DNA of 64,000 bases, taken from assembly GCA_903828595.1 (NCBI GenBank), contig CAIKMS010000033.1:1-64000 (forward strand), read 5' to 3'. The stretch comes from an uncultured Pseudomonadota bacterium (lineage in GTDB: Bacteria; Pseudomonadota; Gammaproteobacteria; Steroidobacterales; Steroidobacteraceae). Positions 36,537 to 46,200 of this stretch are shown here, one piece after another. The notes under the pieces are model-generated. The model ran no database searches. It worked only from the letters and a program-made list of their open reading frames with translations, and was not told the origin of the DNA. Every line of letters starts with the position of its first letter. Positions within the stretch are counted from its first letter, which is position 1. The position numbers were made by a program, and so were the translations under genes.

Positions 36537-36678
36537 CACGACACTCCTTCAACGAAGCATTTTAAATTCAGGCACTTTAGGGGAGTTTCACCTAAGGACC
36601 CCTTGCGTAGCAAACAAACTAACGATACAACCCATGCTCGGTCTTAGGTTGGCTAAAAATAGCAGGCGGAGTTTAGTT

Positions 36679-37794
36679 ATGTGCTTAGTCAGAATGCGAC
36701 GGCTTGAAAAATTCCGCCTTTACCTGGGCTTAGCCCTGCTGGGAGCCGTAGGATCGGCCTACGCCACGGGACAGCCGTATCGACTGAGCGATTTTCAAAC
36801 GGTGGCAAAGTTTGACGCCCATGTACACGCCAATACCCAAGACTCGGCTTTAGTCGATCAAGCCCGTGCGGATGGTTTTGAGCTCCTGTCTATCAACGTG
36901 GATTATCCGGATTTTCCCTCACTGGCAATCCAAGCCCAGATTGCCAAAGACTTCAGAGCCAAAGATATCGCCCATTTTCACTATGCCACGACGTTCTCGA
37001 TGCAGGGATGGACCCAACCAGGCTGGGCTAACGACGTCAATGCCCAACTTAAAGCGGCGGTTTCTGATGGTGCGGTGGCCGTGAAGATTTGGAAGAACGT
37101 GGGCATGGTGGAGCGCGATGAAAAAGGCCAGCTCTTGTCTATTGAGAATCCCGTCTTTGATCCGGTTATTGCCGAGATCGAACATTTAAATATCCCCTTA
37201 ATTGCCCATCAGGGAGAGCCGCACAACTGCTGGCTGCCGCTAGCGCAGATGACGACCGACAATGATCGCTCCTACTTTGCTGAGCACCCGCACTACCACA
37301 TGTACCTGCATCCCGAAATGCCCAGCTACGAGGCGCTGATGGCGGCGCGTGATCGGTTTTTAGGCAGACATCCGCAGTTGACCTTTGATGGTGCCCACAT
37401 GGCCAGTCTGGAATGGGACGTGGATCTGCTGGCGCATTTTCTAGACACCTATCCAAACGCTGTCGTTGATATGGCCGCGCGAATGACTCAACTGCAGTAT
37501 CAGTCGGTACGTCACTACCCAAGGGTACGCCGCTTTCTCTTGAAGTATCAGGATCGAATCCTTTATGGCACCGACCTGACGGCAAACCCGGAGGACAAAC
37601 CGACCCAAGTCAGTCGTGACGCGCATAGCATGTGGCGATCCGACTGGATTTATCTGGCGACACCGGCAAAGCAGTGGGTGGCGCCGATTCATTCGCAGGT
37701 TAAAGGCTTAGCATTGCCTCGGTCGGTTATTAATAAGATTTATCATGACAACGCCATTCGCACGTTCTTACAGCGTCCGTCCCCTTTAAAATGA
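36679..37794 (+). CDS. Exported amidohydrolase-family (TIM-barrel) protein
   Basis: A 371-residue protein with a signal peptide (about 1-29, ending SAYA). The start of the barrel carries the metal-binding KFDAHVHAN (His48 and His50). Further ligands are visible in LIAHQGEPHNCW, the FDGAHM stretch and Asp in LYGTDLTAN, the pattern of the amidohydrolase 2 group rather than NagA/AgaA deacetylases. The GGAG at 36668 decides the start at 36679; the long frame upstream is the antisense of the GH36 gene. It sits between the GH36 enzyme and the Aga-type regulator and may cleave something released outside the cytoplasm, but its reaction is unknown. Confidence 0.8.
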   Translation: MCLVRMRRLEKFRLYLGLALLGAVGSAYATGQPYRLSDFQTVAKFDAHVHANTQDSALVDQARADGFELLSINVDYPDFPSLAIQAQIAKDFRAKDIAHFHYATTFSMQGWTQPGWANDVNAQLKAAVSDGAVAVKIWKNVGMVERDEKGQLLSIENPVFDPVIAEIEHLNIPLIAHQGEPHNCWLPLAQMTTDNDRSYFAEHPHYHMYLHPEMPSYEALMAARDRFLGRHPQLTFDGAHMASLEWDVDLLAHFLDTYPNAVVDMAARMTQLQYQSVRHYPRVRRFLLKYQDRILYGTDLTANPEDKPTQVSRDAHSMWRSDWIYLATPAKQWVAPIHSQVKGLALPRSVINKIYHDNAIRTFLQRPSPLK

Positions 37795-37803
37795 GGGCGA
37801 CGA

Positions 37804-38598
37804 TTACACCAGGTGTAGGTCGAAACCGGAGCTGTCTTTAGCTTGCGATACGTAGGTACCGGCACCTGCGTCGGTGATCAGGCCTGTTAACTCGTTCAAG
37901 CCGATAATGCGGTGTAGGCAGACACGGCCAAACTTCGATCCGTCCGTAACCGCAATCACTTCACGCGCTACCTCAGCCATTTTGCGATTCAACATGGCTT
38001 CCGCCTCGTGGTGGGTGGTAATACCCCGCTCGATATCGAACCCGTCGACACCCAGAAACAGTTTATCCACTAACAGGTCGTTCAAAGCACTCACGGTCTG
38101 GGCGCCATAAAAGGCCATGTTCTTGCGGCGCAACTCGCCACCCAACATCACGATTTTGATGTGTGTTTTTTGCATGAGCGCTGCGAGAATGCCAAAGTCA
38201 TTAGTGACGACGGTGATTCCCTCCAGATCCGGAAGGTGCCTGGCAATCTGCAAGGTAGTCGTTCCCGAATCCAACACTATGGACTCCCCTGCTCGCACCA
38301 GACTGGCAGCGTATCGCCCGATACGTTCCTTCTCCTCGCGATGAAGGGCAAGCTTGGTCGCTACCGCGGGCTCTTGAACGGGATTCACAACATCAGCCGC
38401 AATGGCGCCACCATAGGCGCGTGCGGTGATCCCTAATTCCGTTAAGTAATGCAGGTCCTTGCGGATAGTCTGCAAGGACACCCGGAACTGCCGGGCTAAG
38501 GCGGCAACCTGTACGCTGCCGCGCTCGCGGACCATGCTGCTAATCTGGCTACGCCTTTGGCTGGTATCACGGGTTGTTGCTGGCTCTACCTCAGACAC
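37804..38598 (-). CDS. agaR: DeoR-family repressor, AgaR-like
   Basis: A 264-residue regulator. The N-terminal winged helix-turn-helix includes VQVAALARQFRVSLQTIRKDL, the DeoR signature, and the C-terminal sugar-phosphate sensor domain has VLDSGTTTLQIARHL and DKLFLGVDGFDIERGIT, a pattern typical of the AgaR/GlpR branch. It starts with a GTG. It is divergent from the permease-agaZ-agaS-agaK operon, with a candidate operator between them, and should repress it until a tagatose- or galactosamine-phosphate is present. It converges with the amidohydrolase gene, nine bases apart. Confidence 0.85.
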   Translation of the reverse strand: MSEVEPATTRDTSQRRSQISSMVRERGSVQVAALARQFRVSLQTIRKDLHYLTELGITARAYGGAIAADVVNPVQEPAVATKLALHREEKERIGRYAASLVRAGESIVLDSGTTTLQIARHLPDLEGITVVTNDFGILAALMQKTHIKIVMLGGELRRKNMAFYGAQTVSALNDLLVDKLFLGVDGFDIERGITTHHEAEAMLNRKMAEVAREVIAVTDGSKFGRVCLHRIIGLNELTGLITDAGAGTYVSQAKDSSGFDLHLV

Positions 38599-38740
38599 TA
38601 CCTCTAGCCTCTCTTTACGTCCCGTACGGGTCTCGGGATATTGTTACTCACGACATAAGACATGCCCAGCAGCGTGAGTCAGCGGCAAAGCACTGGCTGG
38701 CATCAATTTGCGGCGCCGCAGCATGGACACTGTGTACCGA

Positions 38741-38762
38741 AAAAGATATAAAACGAAAGTAA
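38741..38762. promoter_or_regulatory. Candidate AgaR operator
   Basis: On the reverse strand this site reads ttactttcgttttatatc and then tttt. It fits the E. coli AgaR consensus as I recall it (TTTCRTTTYRTTTYY core) at about 20 of 22 positions. It lies 60 bases upstream of the permease start in the divergent space next to agaR. The match is by eye. Confidence 0.5.
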
Positions 38763-38822
38763 ATATACGCCTAATCGCAACTTAAGAAACGGCGTGCGTC
38801 AAATTCTCACAGAGAGTGGCTC

Positions 38823-39704
38823 ATGAAGAACAAACCCTGGCTGGCTTATGCCTTGGTCACCACCGCGTTCTGGGGTGTCTGGGGCGCTTTCGCGGGTTTG
38901 CCGGCCGATAGAGGCTTCCCCGAGACTCTCATCTACGTGGTCTGGGCGCTCACTATGATTCCGCCGGCTCTGTACGCACTGCGCAAAGCCCGTTGGCAAC
39001 TGCAAACCGATCGCCGCTCGATATTTCTGGGATCAATTATCGGCCTGTTGGGTGCCGGCGGTCAGATGCTGCTATTCCACGCGGTTCATACCGGTCCGAC
39101 CTACCTGATTTTCCCACTCATTGCCCTGTCACCGGTGGTAACCATCGTCTTGTCCGCACTCATTTTGCACGAGCGGGTGACCCGTTTAGGGGCCGTGGGG
39201 ATTGTCTTGGCTCTGGCGGCACTACCCCTGTTTGATTACGACCCAGCCGGGCATAGCGCAGGCTTTGGGGTTAGTTGGTTCATTTACGCTTTAATCATCT
39301 TGTTTGCCTGGGGTTTGCAGGCCTTTTTCATGAAGCTTGCCAATCACACGATGAACGCCGAGAACATTTTTTTCTACATGACCCTGACGGGGTTGGCGCT
39401 GATACCGATTGCCGTTGGCATGACGGACTTTTCCAAAGCCATCAACTACGGCCTCGATGGTCCACCCCTGGCAGCAATCACTCAGATTCTAAATTCCATC
39501 GGTGCTTTGACACTGGTGTATGCGTTTCGATACGGCAAGGCAATCGTCGTCGCCCCGCTAACTAATGCCGGCGCGCCGCTGATCACGGCCATCATTTCCC
39601 TAGGCGTCCTTAGCATCGTGCCGCAACCGCTAAAAGCCCTCGGCATCGCACTGGCCTTTCTTGCCGCTGCGCTGCTGGCCATTGAACCGGAGGAATCGGC
39701 ATGA
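38823..39704 (+). CDS. EamA/DMT-superfamily permease, putative amino-sugar transporter
   Basis: A 293-residue inner-membrane protein with ten hydrophobic helices and the two EamA repeats (LGSIIGLLGAGGQMLLFHAV in the first half, FRYGKAIVVAPLTNAG in the second). The gene is first in the operon and overlaps agaZ by four bases (ATGA), so it is almost certainly the sugar uptake system of the pathway. This is unusual, since Aga pathways mostly use PTS or other sugar permeases. Its actual substrate is not known. Confidence 0.85.
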   Translation: MKNKPWLAYALVTTAFWGVWGAFAGLPADRGFPETLIYVVWALTMIPPALYALRKARWQLQTDRRSIFLGSIIGLLGAGGQMLLFHAVHTGPTYLIFPLIALSPVVTIVLSALILHERVTRLGAVGIVLALAALPLFDYDPAGHSAGFGVSWFIYALIILFAWGLQAFFMKLANHTMNAENIFFYMTLTGLALIPIAVGMTDFSKAINYGLDGPPLAAITQILNSIGALTLVYAFRYGKAIVVAPLTNAGAPLITAIISLGVLSIVPQPLKALGIALAFLAAALLAIEPEESA

Positions 39705-40975
39705 GACTGATTTTAGATCGCCTGGCAGCGCACCGAGCCGGTCATGCCACCGGGTTTTATTCGGTATGCAGCGCGCATCCAGTGGTTTTGACCGCTGCCT
39801 TTGTGCATGCACGCGACACCGGCGATGTCGCACTGGTGGAAGCGACCTCAAACCAAGTCAATCAGGATGGCGGCTACACCGGCATGACACCGGTGGATTT
39901 TCGCGATCTGGTCTATCGCTTAGCAGACAGCGTCGGGCTAGATCGCACGCGCGTACTGCTTGGTGGTGATCATCTGGGTCCTAATTGCTGGCAGGCTCTA
40001 AGTGCCGAGATCGCGATGGAAAAATCGGATCGCTTGATACACGACTATGTGTCTGCAGGTTTTAGCAAAATACACCTGGACTGCTCCATGGCCTGCGCAG
40101 GTGAGCCTGCCGCACTGGGTGATGCACTAATCGCGCATCGCTCGGCGCGGCTTGCGGCAGTGGCTGAGGCGGCCTGGCTGGAACGCGGCGGCGAGCCACC
40201 GGTCTACATCATTGGTTCAGAGGTACCCGTGCCCGGTGGTGCTCATGAAACCTTAGCGGAATTGGCAGTCACCACCCCGGAAGCTGCATTAGCTACGGTG
40301 GCGGCTCATCGTGAGGCCTTCCAGAAAGCGGGTCTTACCCAGGCATGGGAGCGAGTGGTCGGATTGGTAGTCCAACCCGGAGTCGAGTTTGATCATGATC
40401 ACGTCATCGCCTATCGGCCCGAAAAAGCCATAGCCTTAAGCCGTGCGGTGGAATCCGTACCGCGCCTAGTCTATGAAGCTCATTCCACCGACTATCAAAC
40501 CCGCGCCGCTTTGGCGAACCTTGTCAAAGATCACTTCGCCATTCTAAAGGTGGGCCCAGCCGTAACCTTCGCGTTGCGAGAGGCACTCTGGGCGTTGGAT
40601 AACGTAGTAGCTGATTTGGGTGTCAGAGCCCAGACGGATAGTCTGCGTGCCACCGTTCTTGCCTCGTTACGGGCGAACCCCAAGCACTGGCAACGCTACT
40701 ACGAGCAAACCGGCAACTCACTCACGCTGCAGCTGCAATACAGCCTGAGTGACCGCATCCGCTACTACTGGCCACAGCCGGAGATCGTTGACGCGGTCAA
40801 TCGCGTGTGTTCGCTCTTTGATCAGGCCCAGCCACCGATTTCTTTGATTTCGCAGTATTTGCCCGCGGCGGTTGAGCCGCTACGTGAAGGCCGCCTGAAG
40901 CTCAGCGCCCACGAAATGATCATCCACCACATACGCACCGTACTTGAGCAATACTCAAACGCGTGCCGCGCCTAG
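39701..40975 (+). CDS. agaZ: AgaZ/GatZ/KbaZ-family protein
   Basis: A 424-residue TIM-barrel protein of the GatZ/KbaZ family, with GFYSVCSAHPVVL and LLGGDHLGPNCWQ near the N-terminus, HLDCSMACAGEP and VYEAHSTDYQT. In E. coli GatZ and KbaZ are chaperone-like subunits of tagatose-1,6-bisphosphate aldolase; in Shewanella AgaZ was proposed as the tagatose-6-phosphate kinase, and some relatives are epimerases. No catalytic aldolase subunit (KbaY/GatY) is found here, so a kinase or epimerase role is more likely. It overlaps the permease stop and precedes agaS by 13 bases. Confidence 0.87.
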   Translation: MRLILDRLAAHRAGHATGFYSVCSAHPVVLTAAFVHARDTGDVALVEATSNQVNQDGGYTGMTPVDFRDLVYRLADSVGLDRTRVLLGGDHLGPNCWQALSAEIAMEKSDRLIHDYVSAGFSKIHLDCSMACAGEPAALGDALIAHRSARLAAVAEAAWLERGGEPPVYIIGSEVPVPGGAHETLAELAVTTPEAALATVAAHREAFQKAGLTQAWERVVGLVVQPGVEFDHDHVIAYRPEKAIALSRAVESVPRLVYEAHSTDYQTRAALANLVKDHFAILKVGPAVTFALREALWALDNVVADLGVRAQTDSLRATVLASLRANPKHWQRYYEQTGNSLTLQLQYSLSDRIRYYWPQPEIVDAVNRVCSLFDQAQPPISLISQYLPAAVEPLREGRLKLSAHEMIIHHIRTVLEQYSNACRA

Positions 40976-40988
40976 GAATTTTTACACC

Positions 40989-42146
40989 ATGCCTGAGTCT
41001 TTGCCGAGCACTACACCGTACCTTCAAGAAGGTGGCGCGTGGACTTCTGCTGAAATCGCCCAACAACCGCAGGTGTGGCACGAAACAGCCGCGATCGTCG
41101 CCGCCATGCGTCCAGCGATCGACGCATTTCTGCGACCTGTGCTGGCACAACCCGACCTACGCATTATTCTTACGGGCGCCGGCTCCTCTGCCTACATAGG
41201 CCTGTGTCTCCTACCAGACTTACTGGCAAGCTTAGGTCATCGAGTCGAGGCCATAGCGACCACCGACATCGTCGCGGCACCGCATCGCTACCTACAGAAC
41301 CCAGTTCCTACTCTGTTAGTGTCTTTTGCACGCTCCGGGGGCAGTCCGGAAAGCTTAGCGGCCGTTGAGCTTACCGATCAGTTCGTTAAGACCTGTCATC
41401 ATTTAGTCATTACGTGCAACGCGCACGGTGAATTGCGCCGTCGACTCGAGGGCCAGGCACGTAGCCTGATGATCGTATTGCCCGAAGCCAGCCACGACCG
41501 TGGGTTTGCCATGACCTCGAGTTTCAGTTGCATGCTGTACGCCGCCCAGCTGACCCTGGCGCCGCAGTTGCTGAACGACCAAACTGTCACACGTATGGGG
41601 AAGGCTGCCCGTCAGGTCTTAGAGCAAGAACACCTGTTGATACAAGCGTTGGCTACGCGTCGCTATCAGCGCGCCGTCTACCTGGGAAGCTCGGGTCTGG
41701 GCGGCCTGGCGCAAGAGGCCGCTCTGAAATTGCTCGAATTGACGGATGGGGCTGTTGCCGCGTTATCCAACACGTCGCTAGGCTTCAGACACGGACCTAA
41801 AACGTTTGTGAATTCCGAGACGTTGATCGTCTTATTCACGTCTAACGATCCGCTCACCCGACGTTACGATCTGGACATCGCCCGCGAGCTAGCCGCTGAC
41901 GGCATTGCCGGACGGCTGATCGTCCTGACCACACGCGCCGATGATTGCGCTGATCTCGATCCGGTCGTGCTGTCAGACCTAAAGGGTGCCCCGGATGCGG
42001 AGTTAGCCTTCGCTTACGTGATTTGGGCGCAGCTTTTCGCATTCCACAGCTCCTTGGTTCTGGGCTGCAAGCCGGATAGCCCCAGTGCATCGGGCACGGT
42101 CAATCGTGTCGTGCGCGGTGTAACTATCCATCCGGCTGTAGGATAA
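40989..42146 (+). CDS. agaS: Galactosamine-6-phosphate deaminase/isomerase, SIS-domain AgaS
   Basis: A 385-residue protein of two sugar isomerase (SIS) domains, with LTGAGSSAYIG in the first and LGSSGLGGLAQEAALKLLEL in the second, close to the AgaS group. AgaS turns D-galactosamine-6-phosphate into tagatose-6-phosphate and ammonia. The FRHGPKTFVN phrase is the phosphosugar-binding segment also seen in GlmS. The ATG at 40989 follows AGGAA; the frame upstream overlaps agaZ and is not coding. It lies between agaZ and the sugar kinase. Confidence 0.9.
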   Translation: MPESLPSTTPYLQEGGAWTSAEIAQQPQVWHETAAIVAAMRPAIDAFLRPVLAQPDLRIILTGAGSSAYIGLCLLPDLLASLGHRVEAIATTDIVAAPHRYLQNPVPTLLVSFARSGGSPESLAAVELTDQFVKTCHHLVITCNAHGELRRRLEGQARSLMIVLPEASHDRGFAMTSSFSCMLYAAQLTLAPQLLNDQTVTRMGKAARQVLEQEHLLIQALATRRYQRAVYLGSSGLGGLAQEAALKLLELTDGAVAALSNTSLGFRHGPKTFVNSETLIVLFTSNDPLTRRYDLDIARELAADGIAGRLIVLTTRADDCADLDPVVLSDLKGAPDAELAFAYVIWAQLFAFHSSLVLGCKPDSPSASGTVNRVVRGVTIHPAVG

Positions 42147-42150
42147 AACG

Positions 42151-43122
42151 ATGTACCTAGGCATTGACGGTGGTGGTACTAAGACCGCTTTCGTACTACT
42201 GGCGGCTGATGGCCAGCCGCTGGCCAGAGCGAGCACCGGCAGTGCCTATCATCCTCAAGTCGGCGTGGCCGGCGTACGCGATACCCTCGCTCAGGGCATC
42301 AACGAAATCCTGCACCTCGCCTCGATATCTGCCTCACAAATCACCTCCACGTTCATCGGCCTGCCCGCTTATGGTGAGGATCCTAAAGTGGATCCTGAGG
42401 TAGCCGGTCTTGGGTCCGTCGCTCTACACCTGGATAGTTATCAGTGTGGCAATGACATGGTTTGTAGCTGGGCAGGCTCGCTGGCCTGCACTGATGGGAT
42501 CAGTGTCATTGCTGGTACGGGATCAATCGCCTATGGCGAATTCGAAGGGCGCCATGCGCGATCCGGTGGCTGGGGTGAGGTCTTTGGGGATGAGGGATCG
42601 GCCTATTGGATAGCCCGTGAAGGTCTAAACCTATTTTCTCGCATGAGCGACGGGCGAGTTGCACCGGGGCCTTTGCAGCAGCTAGTACGACAACACTTTC
42701 AGCTCTCGACGGATTTAGATTTGGCCGGAATTATTAATGACCCGAGTAGCGCCACACGCTCAGAATTCGCCCAAATAGCACGCCTTGTCGCCGATGCAGC
42801 GCAGGCCGGTGATGTCAAAGCACAAGGGGTTTTCACTCAAGCAGGCCTTGAGCTTGCCCAAATGATTGTGGCGACTCGACATCTATTGGAGATACCCCGT
42901 GCACGAATACTTCCGGTTTCTTACACGGGAGGCTTATTCCACTCGGGTGACTGGCTATTAACCGCCCTTCGCACGGCGCTCCTTGCCCTTGATGCAACTT
43001 GCCAGTTACAGCCGCCAAAATTCGATCCTGCAGTCGGTGCAGCGCTATACGCCGCACGACGAGTCGGCGTGTATTTTTCGAGCCATCAACTCGACCAATT
43101 GGCCGAGGTTACCCGTGTTTGA
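42151..43122 (+). CDS. agaK: BadF/NagK-type amino-sugar kinase, likely AgaK
   Basis: A 323-residue ASKHA-fold ATPase of the BadF/BadG family that includes N-acetylglucosamine kinase. The ATP site is seen in GIDGGGTKTAF (phosphate 1) and VIAGTGSIAYG (phosphate 2), and a sugar-binding turn in GGWGEVFGDEGSAYWIA. It starts four bases after agaS, so the two are cotranslated. In this setting it most likely phosphorylates N-acetylgalactosamine or galactosamine at C6 after entry through the EamA permease. The exact sugar is inferred. Confidence 0.85.
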   Translation: MYLGIDGGGTKTAFVLLAADGQPLARASTGSAYHPQVGVAGVRDTLAQGINEILHLASISASQITSTFIGLPAYGEDPKVDPEVAGLGSVALHLDSYQCGNDMVCSWAGSLACTDGISVIAGTGSIAYGEFEGRHARSGGWGEVFGDEGSAYWIAREGLNLFSRMSDGRVAPGPLQQLVRQHFQLSTDLDLAGIINDPSSATRSEFAQIARLVADAAQAGDVKAQGVFTQAGLELAQMIVATRHLLEIPRARILPVSYTGGLFHSGDWLLTALRTALLALDATCQLQPPKFDPAVGAALYAARRVGVYFSSHQLDQLAEVTRV

Positions 43123-43233
43123 AGTGAAGTTCAGCTCCTTGAGCGTCTAGCCTGAATAAACTGACCTATTATTGACACTTGCGATCATCAACGAAGCATC
43201 AACAACCCCCAGCGGTCTTAAAGGATTGCCACT

Positions 43234-46200
43234 ATGACGACCAAAAACCTTAGTCTTCGTCTCCGAGTACCTCAGGCCGTGGCCTTAGCGCTGCTGTCCG
43301 TGAGCACCAACGGCCCGGTTTACGCTGCTGATATATCCTCCGAACCGAGTGCCGGGCCCGCGCCGACGTCCCAAGGTAACTTAGAGGAAATTGTCGTCAC
43401 CGGTCTTAAGGCCAGTCTGGAAAAGTCTTTGGACTTGAAAAAGAATGCCAGCATTGTTCTGGACTCAATCAATGCAACGGAATTAGGCAGGTTCCCCGAC
43501 GATGACGTTGCTGACTCATTGAGCCACCTACCCGGCATCACGCTGAGCCGAACAACCGGAGGTGAGGGCCAGAAAGTTAGCATTCGTGGGTTAGGACCAC
43601 AGTACAACCTGATCACGCTCAACCACCGAATACTCGCCACCGACGATGACAGTCGCGATATTGCTTTTGACGTACTGCCATCTGAAGTCATTGCCGGCGC
43701 TGATGTCTTAAAATCCTCACAAGCTTCAGCACTTGAAGGCAGCATTGGCGGCACGGTCAATTTGCGCACCGCAAGCCCGTTTGACAATCCGGGACTGCAT
43801 GGCGGTGTGCATGCCGAAGGCAACTACAATACCCTGTCTACTCTTAAGGGCAGTAAGTACTCCGCTTTTGTTGAGAATACTAACGACGATCGAACCCTAG
43901 GCTTTTTGGTAGGTCTCGTTCACTCCGACAATAAAATCCGAACGGATTCGCTTAATGCTTACAGTCAAAACATTTACGGGCCTACCACCTTCCCGTTCGA
44001 CGGCGGTCCGGATGCAGTTCCACTGGCAGCAACACCTTGCTGCATAACCTTTGGTTCTATTTTTGATGAAAAGAAACGTGATGCGTTGTCAGGAAGCCTG
44101 GAGTGGCGCCCCAACGACTCACTGAAAATCGTAGCCGATGGGCTTTTTACACGCCTTCGTGACCCCCAGGTTGGCTACAACGAGTCTTACTACTTTCCGT
44201 ACGGCGTAGATCAAAACGGTAATTCCGAGTGGTCGAATGCCGTTGTCAAAAACGGGGTTGTCACCTCAGTCACTGCGAATACCTTTCAGCCGGAGATGGT
44301 AAACAACACCATGAGTCGTAATGTCGATACATCGATGTTCGGCTTAAACGTCAGCTGGAAGCCCACGGCCCGGCTTAACTTAGTTGGCGACGTTTACCGT
44401 TCGGTTGCCAACCGACCCGAGGGTGGAAACGACACGTTCGTTACGGCAGGCTTAGTGACAAACGGCCCATATGCTCAAGATATCTTAACGCTGACAGACC
44501 TTCCAAATAGTCTGCCTAGCCTAAACGTGGCGATACCGCCGAGCCAGTTAGGCCTCACCAGTTGCCCTACGGGCACGGCCAGCAACACCAATGCCGGGTA
44601 CTGCTCCTACACAGCCTTGATGAACTCCGGGTTCCTCAATAACAACAAATATTGGTCTACCCATTACGTAGGCTTGAACGGTTATTCGGTACGAGATCAG
44701 GTCACCGGGTTTACGCTGGATGGCACCTATGACGTTGATAAAGGCTTCTTCTCCAGGCTGCTGTTTGGTGCGGGGTATAGCTCGCGCGAGAAGACGCGCA
44801 CGGATATCAGCAATGACTGGACCAACGGTTCTGGCCAATACGGCACGCTCTATAACACCGCCGGTTGCGACATCCAGTGCTCACCCTATTCGTTTGGGTC
44901 GCAGGGCTTTAACGTAGTCTCCATGGTTAACCCGCCCAATTTCATGCAAGGCGCGGGCGGCTCTTATCCCACCACGCTGCCGCAGCTCAATTCTGCGCAG
45001 CTTCTTAACTTCCTGAAAAGCTTGAACGGCAAGCCAAACCCTTACTATTGCCAAAGCTACCCTACGGTATGCCAGGCGCCCTATACCGCCTTTGATTTTT
45101 CAAAAACGCTTCCACAGGCCAATCCCTACAACTCTTATGATGTAACCGAGAAGACTTCATCATTTTATGTAGAGGGAGAATTTGCCGGCGACGAATGGTC
45201 TGGCAACATTGGCCTCCGAGTGATCAACACTTCAACCACGGCCGCCACCGCGGTAGCTGTGCCAAGCTCACTGTGGACACCTACCACGGTGGGTTCGACA
45301 CAGACTTGGAACGTCCAATATCCGACGTCTCAGCCGATCGGTGCTAATGGGCGTTACACGTTGGCTTTGCCTTCTGCCAACTTTAATTATTGGGTAACGC
45401 CACAAAAGCTGCAGTTACGCGTTGCGGCCGCAGAGACCATGTCAAGACCGAATCTGAACCAGTTGGCGCCGACCTCCAGCAACAATGCGATCAACGGTCA
45501 GCCTCAGCTCTTTTACGGTGGCACGGCAGGCCTAAAACCCATCAAGTCCTATCAGGCCGATGTTTCGCTGGAATGGTACTACCAACCTCATTCAGCGCTG
45601 ACCGGGGCGATTTTCGGCAAAAAAATTATTGACGATATCTACACGGGTGTACAAACCGGCATCGATCTGGGTACCAAACAGTACGTCGGCGGGCCCCCAG
45701 GCACAGTACCCGGTACGCCGTTCGTCTGGACGGTACAGGCTCCCGCAAACGGCGCGCGCAGCATCTTCACGGGCATTGAGATTACCTGGCAGCACATCCT
45801 GGAGAACGGCTTAGGTACGCACATGCAGTACACCTATACCCGAACCAAGGGATACGACCAATTTGGTACTGACGTAGGCGCTATCAATGCCGTACCACCC
45901 ACGACCATCTCGATCGGCTTCCTGTACGACAAAGGACCCATCAGTGCAGATATCAATTGGGACCACGCATCAGGCTATACCTATGCCTGCTCTTCGTGCA
46001 CTGAAGTGCCCGGTTGGCCCGCGATCGCCGATCCGTTCAATTGGATGACAGCCAGTCTGCACTGGAAGTTTGCCAAAGGCTTTGAGGTGTATGCCGAAGG
46101 CAAGAATCTGACGAACTCAGTGGCGCGCACCTATCTTAACGGCAATCCTCTACTGCCTTGGGCGCCAGGCCAGTCGGTAGGTCAGTCCAGCAGTGGCGTA

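Noticed and set aside
36406..36678. Rightward frame in front of the secreted amidohydrolase
   Set aside because: It is antisense to the start of the GH36 gene; the signal peptide and GGAG site put the true start at 36679.
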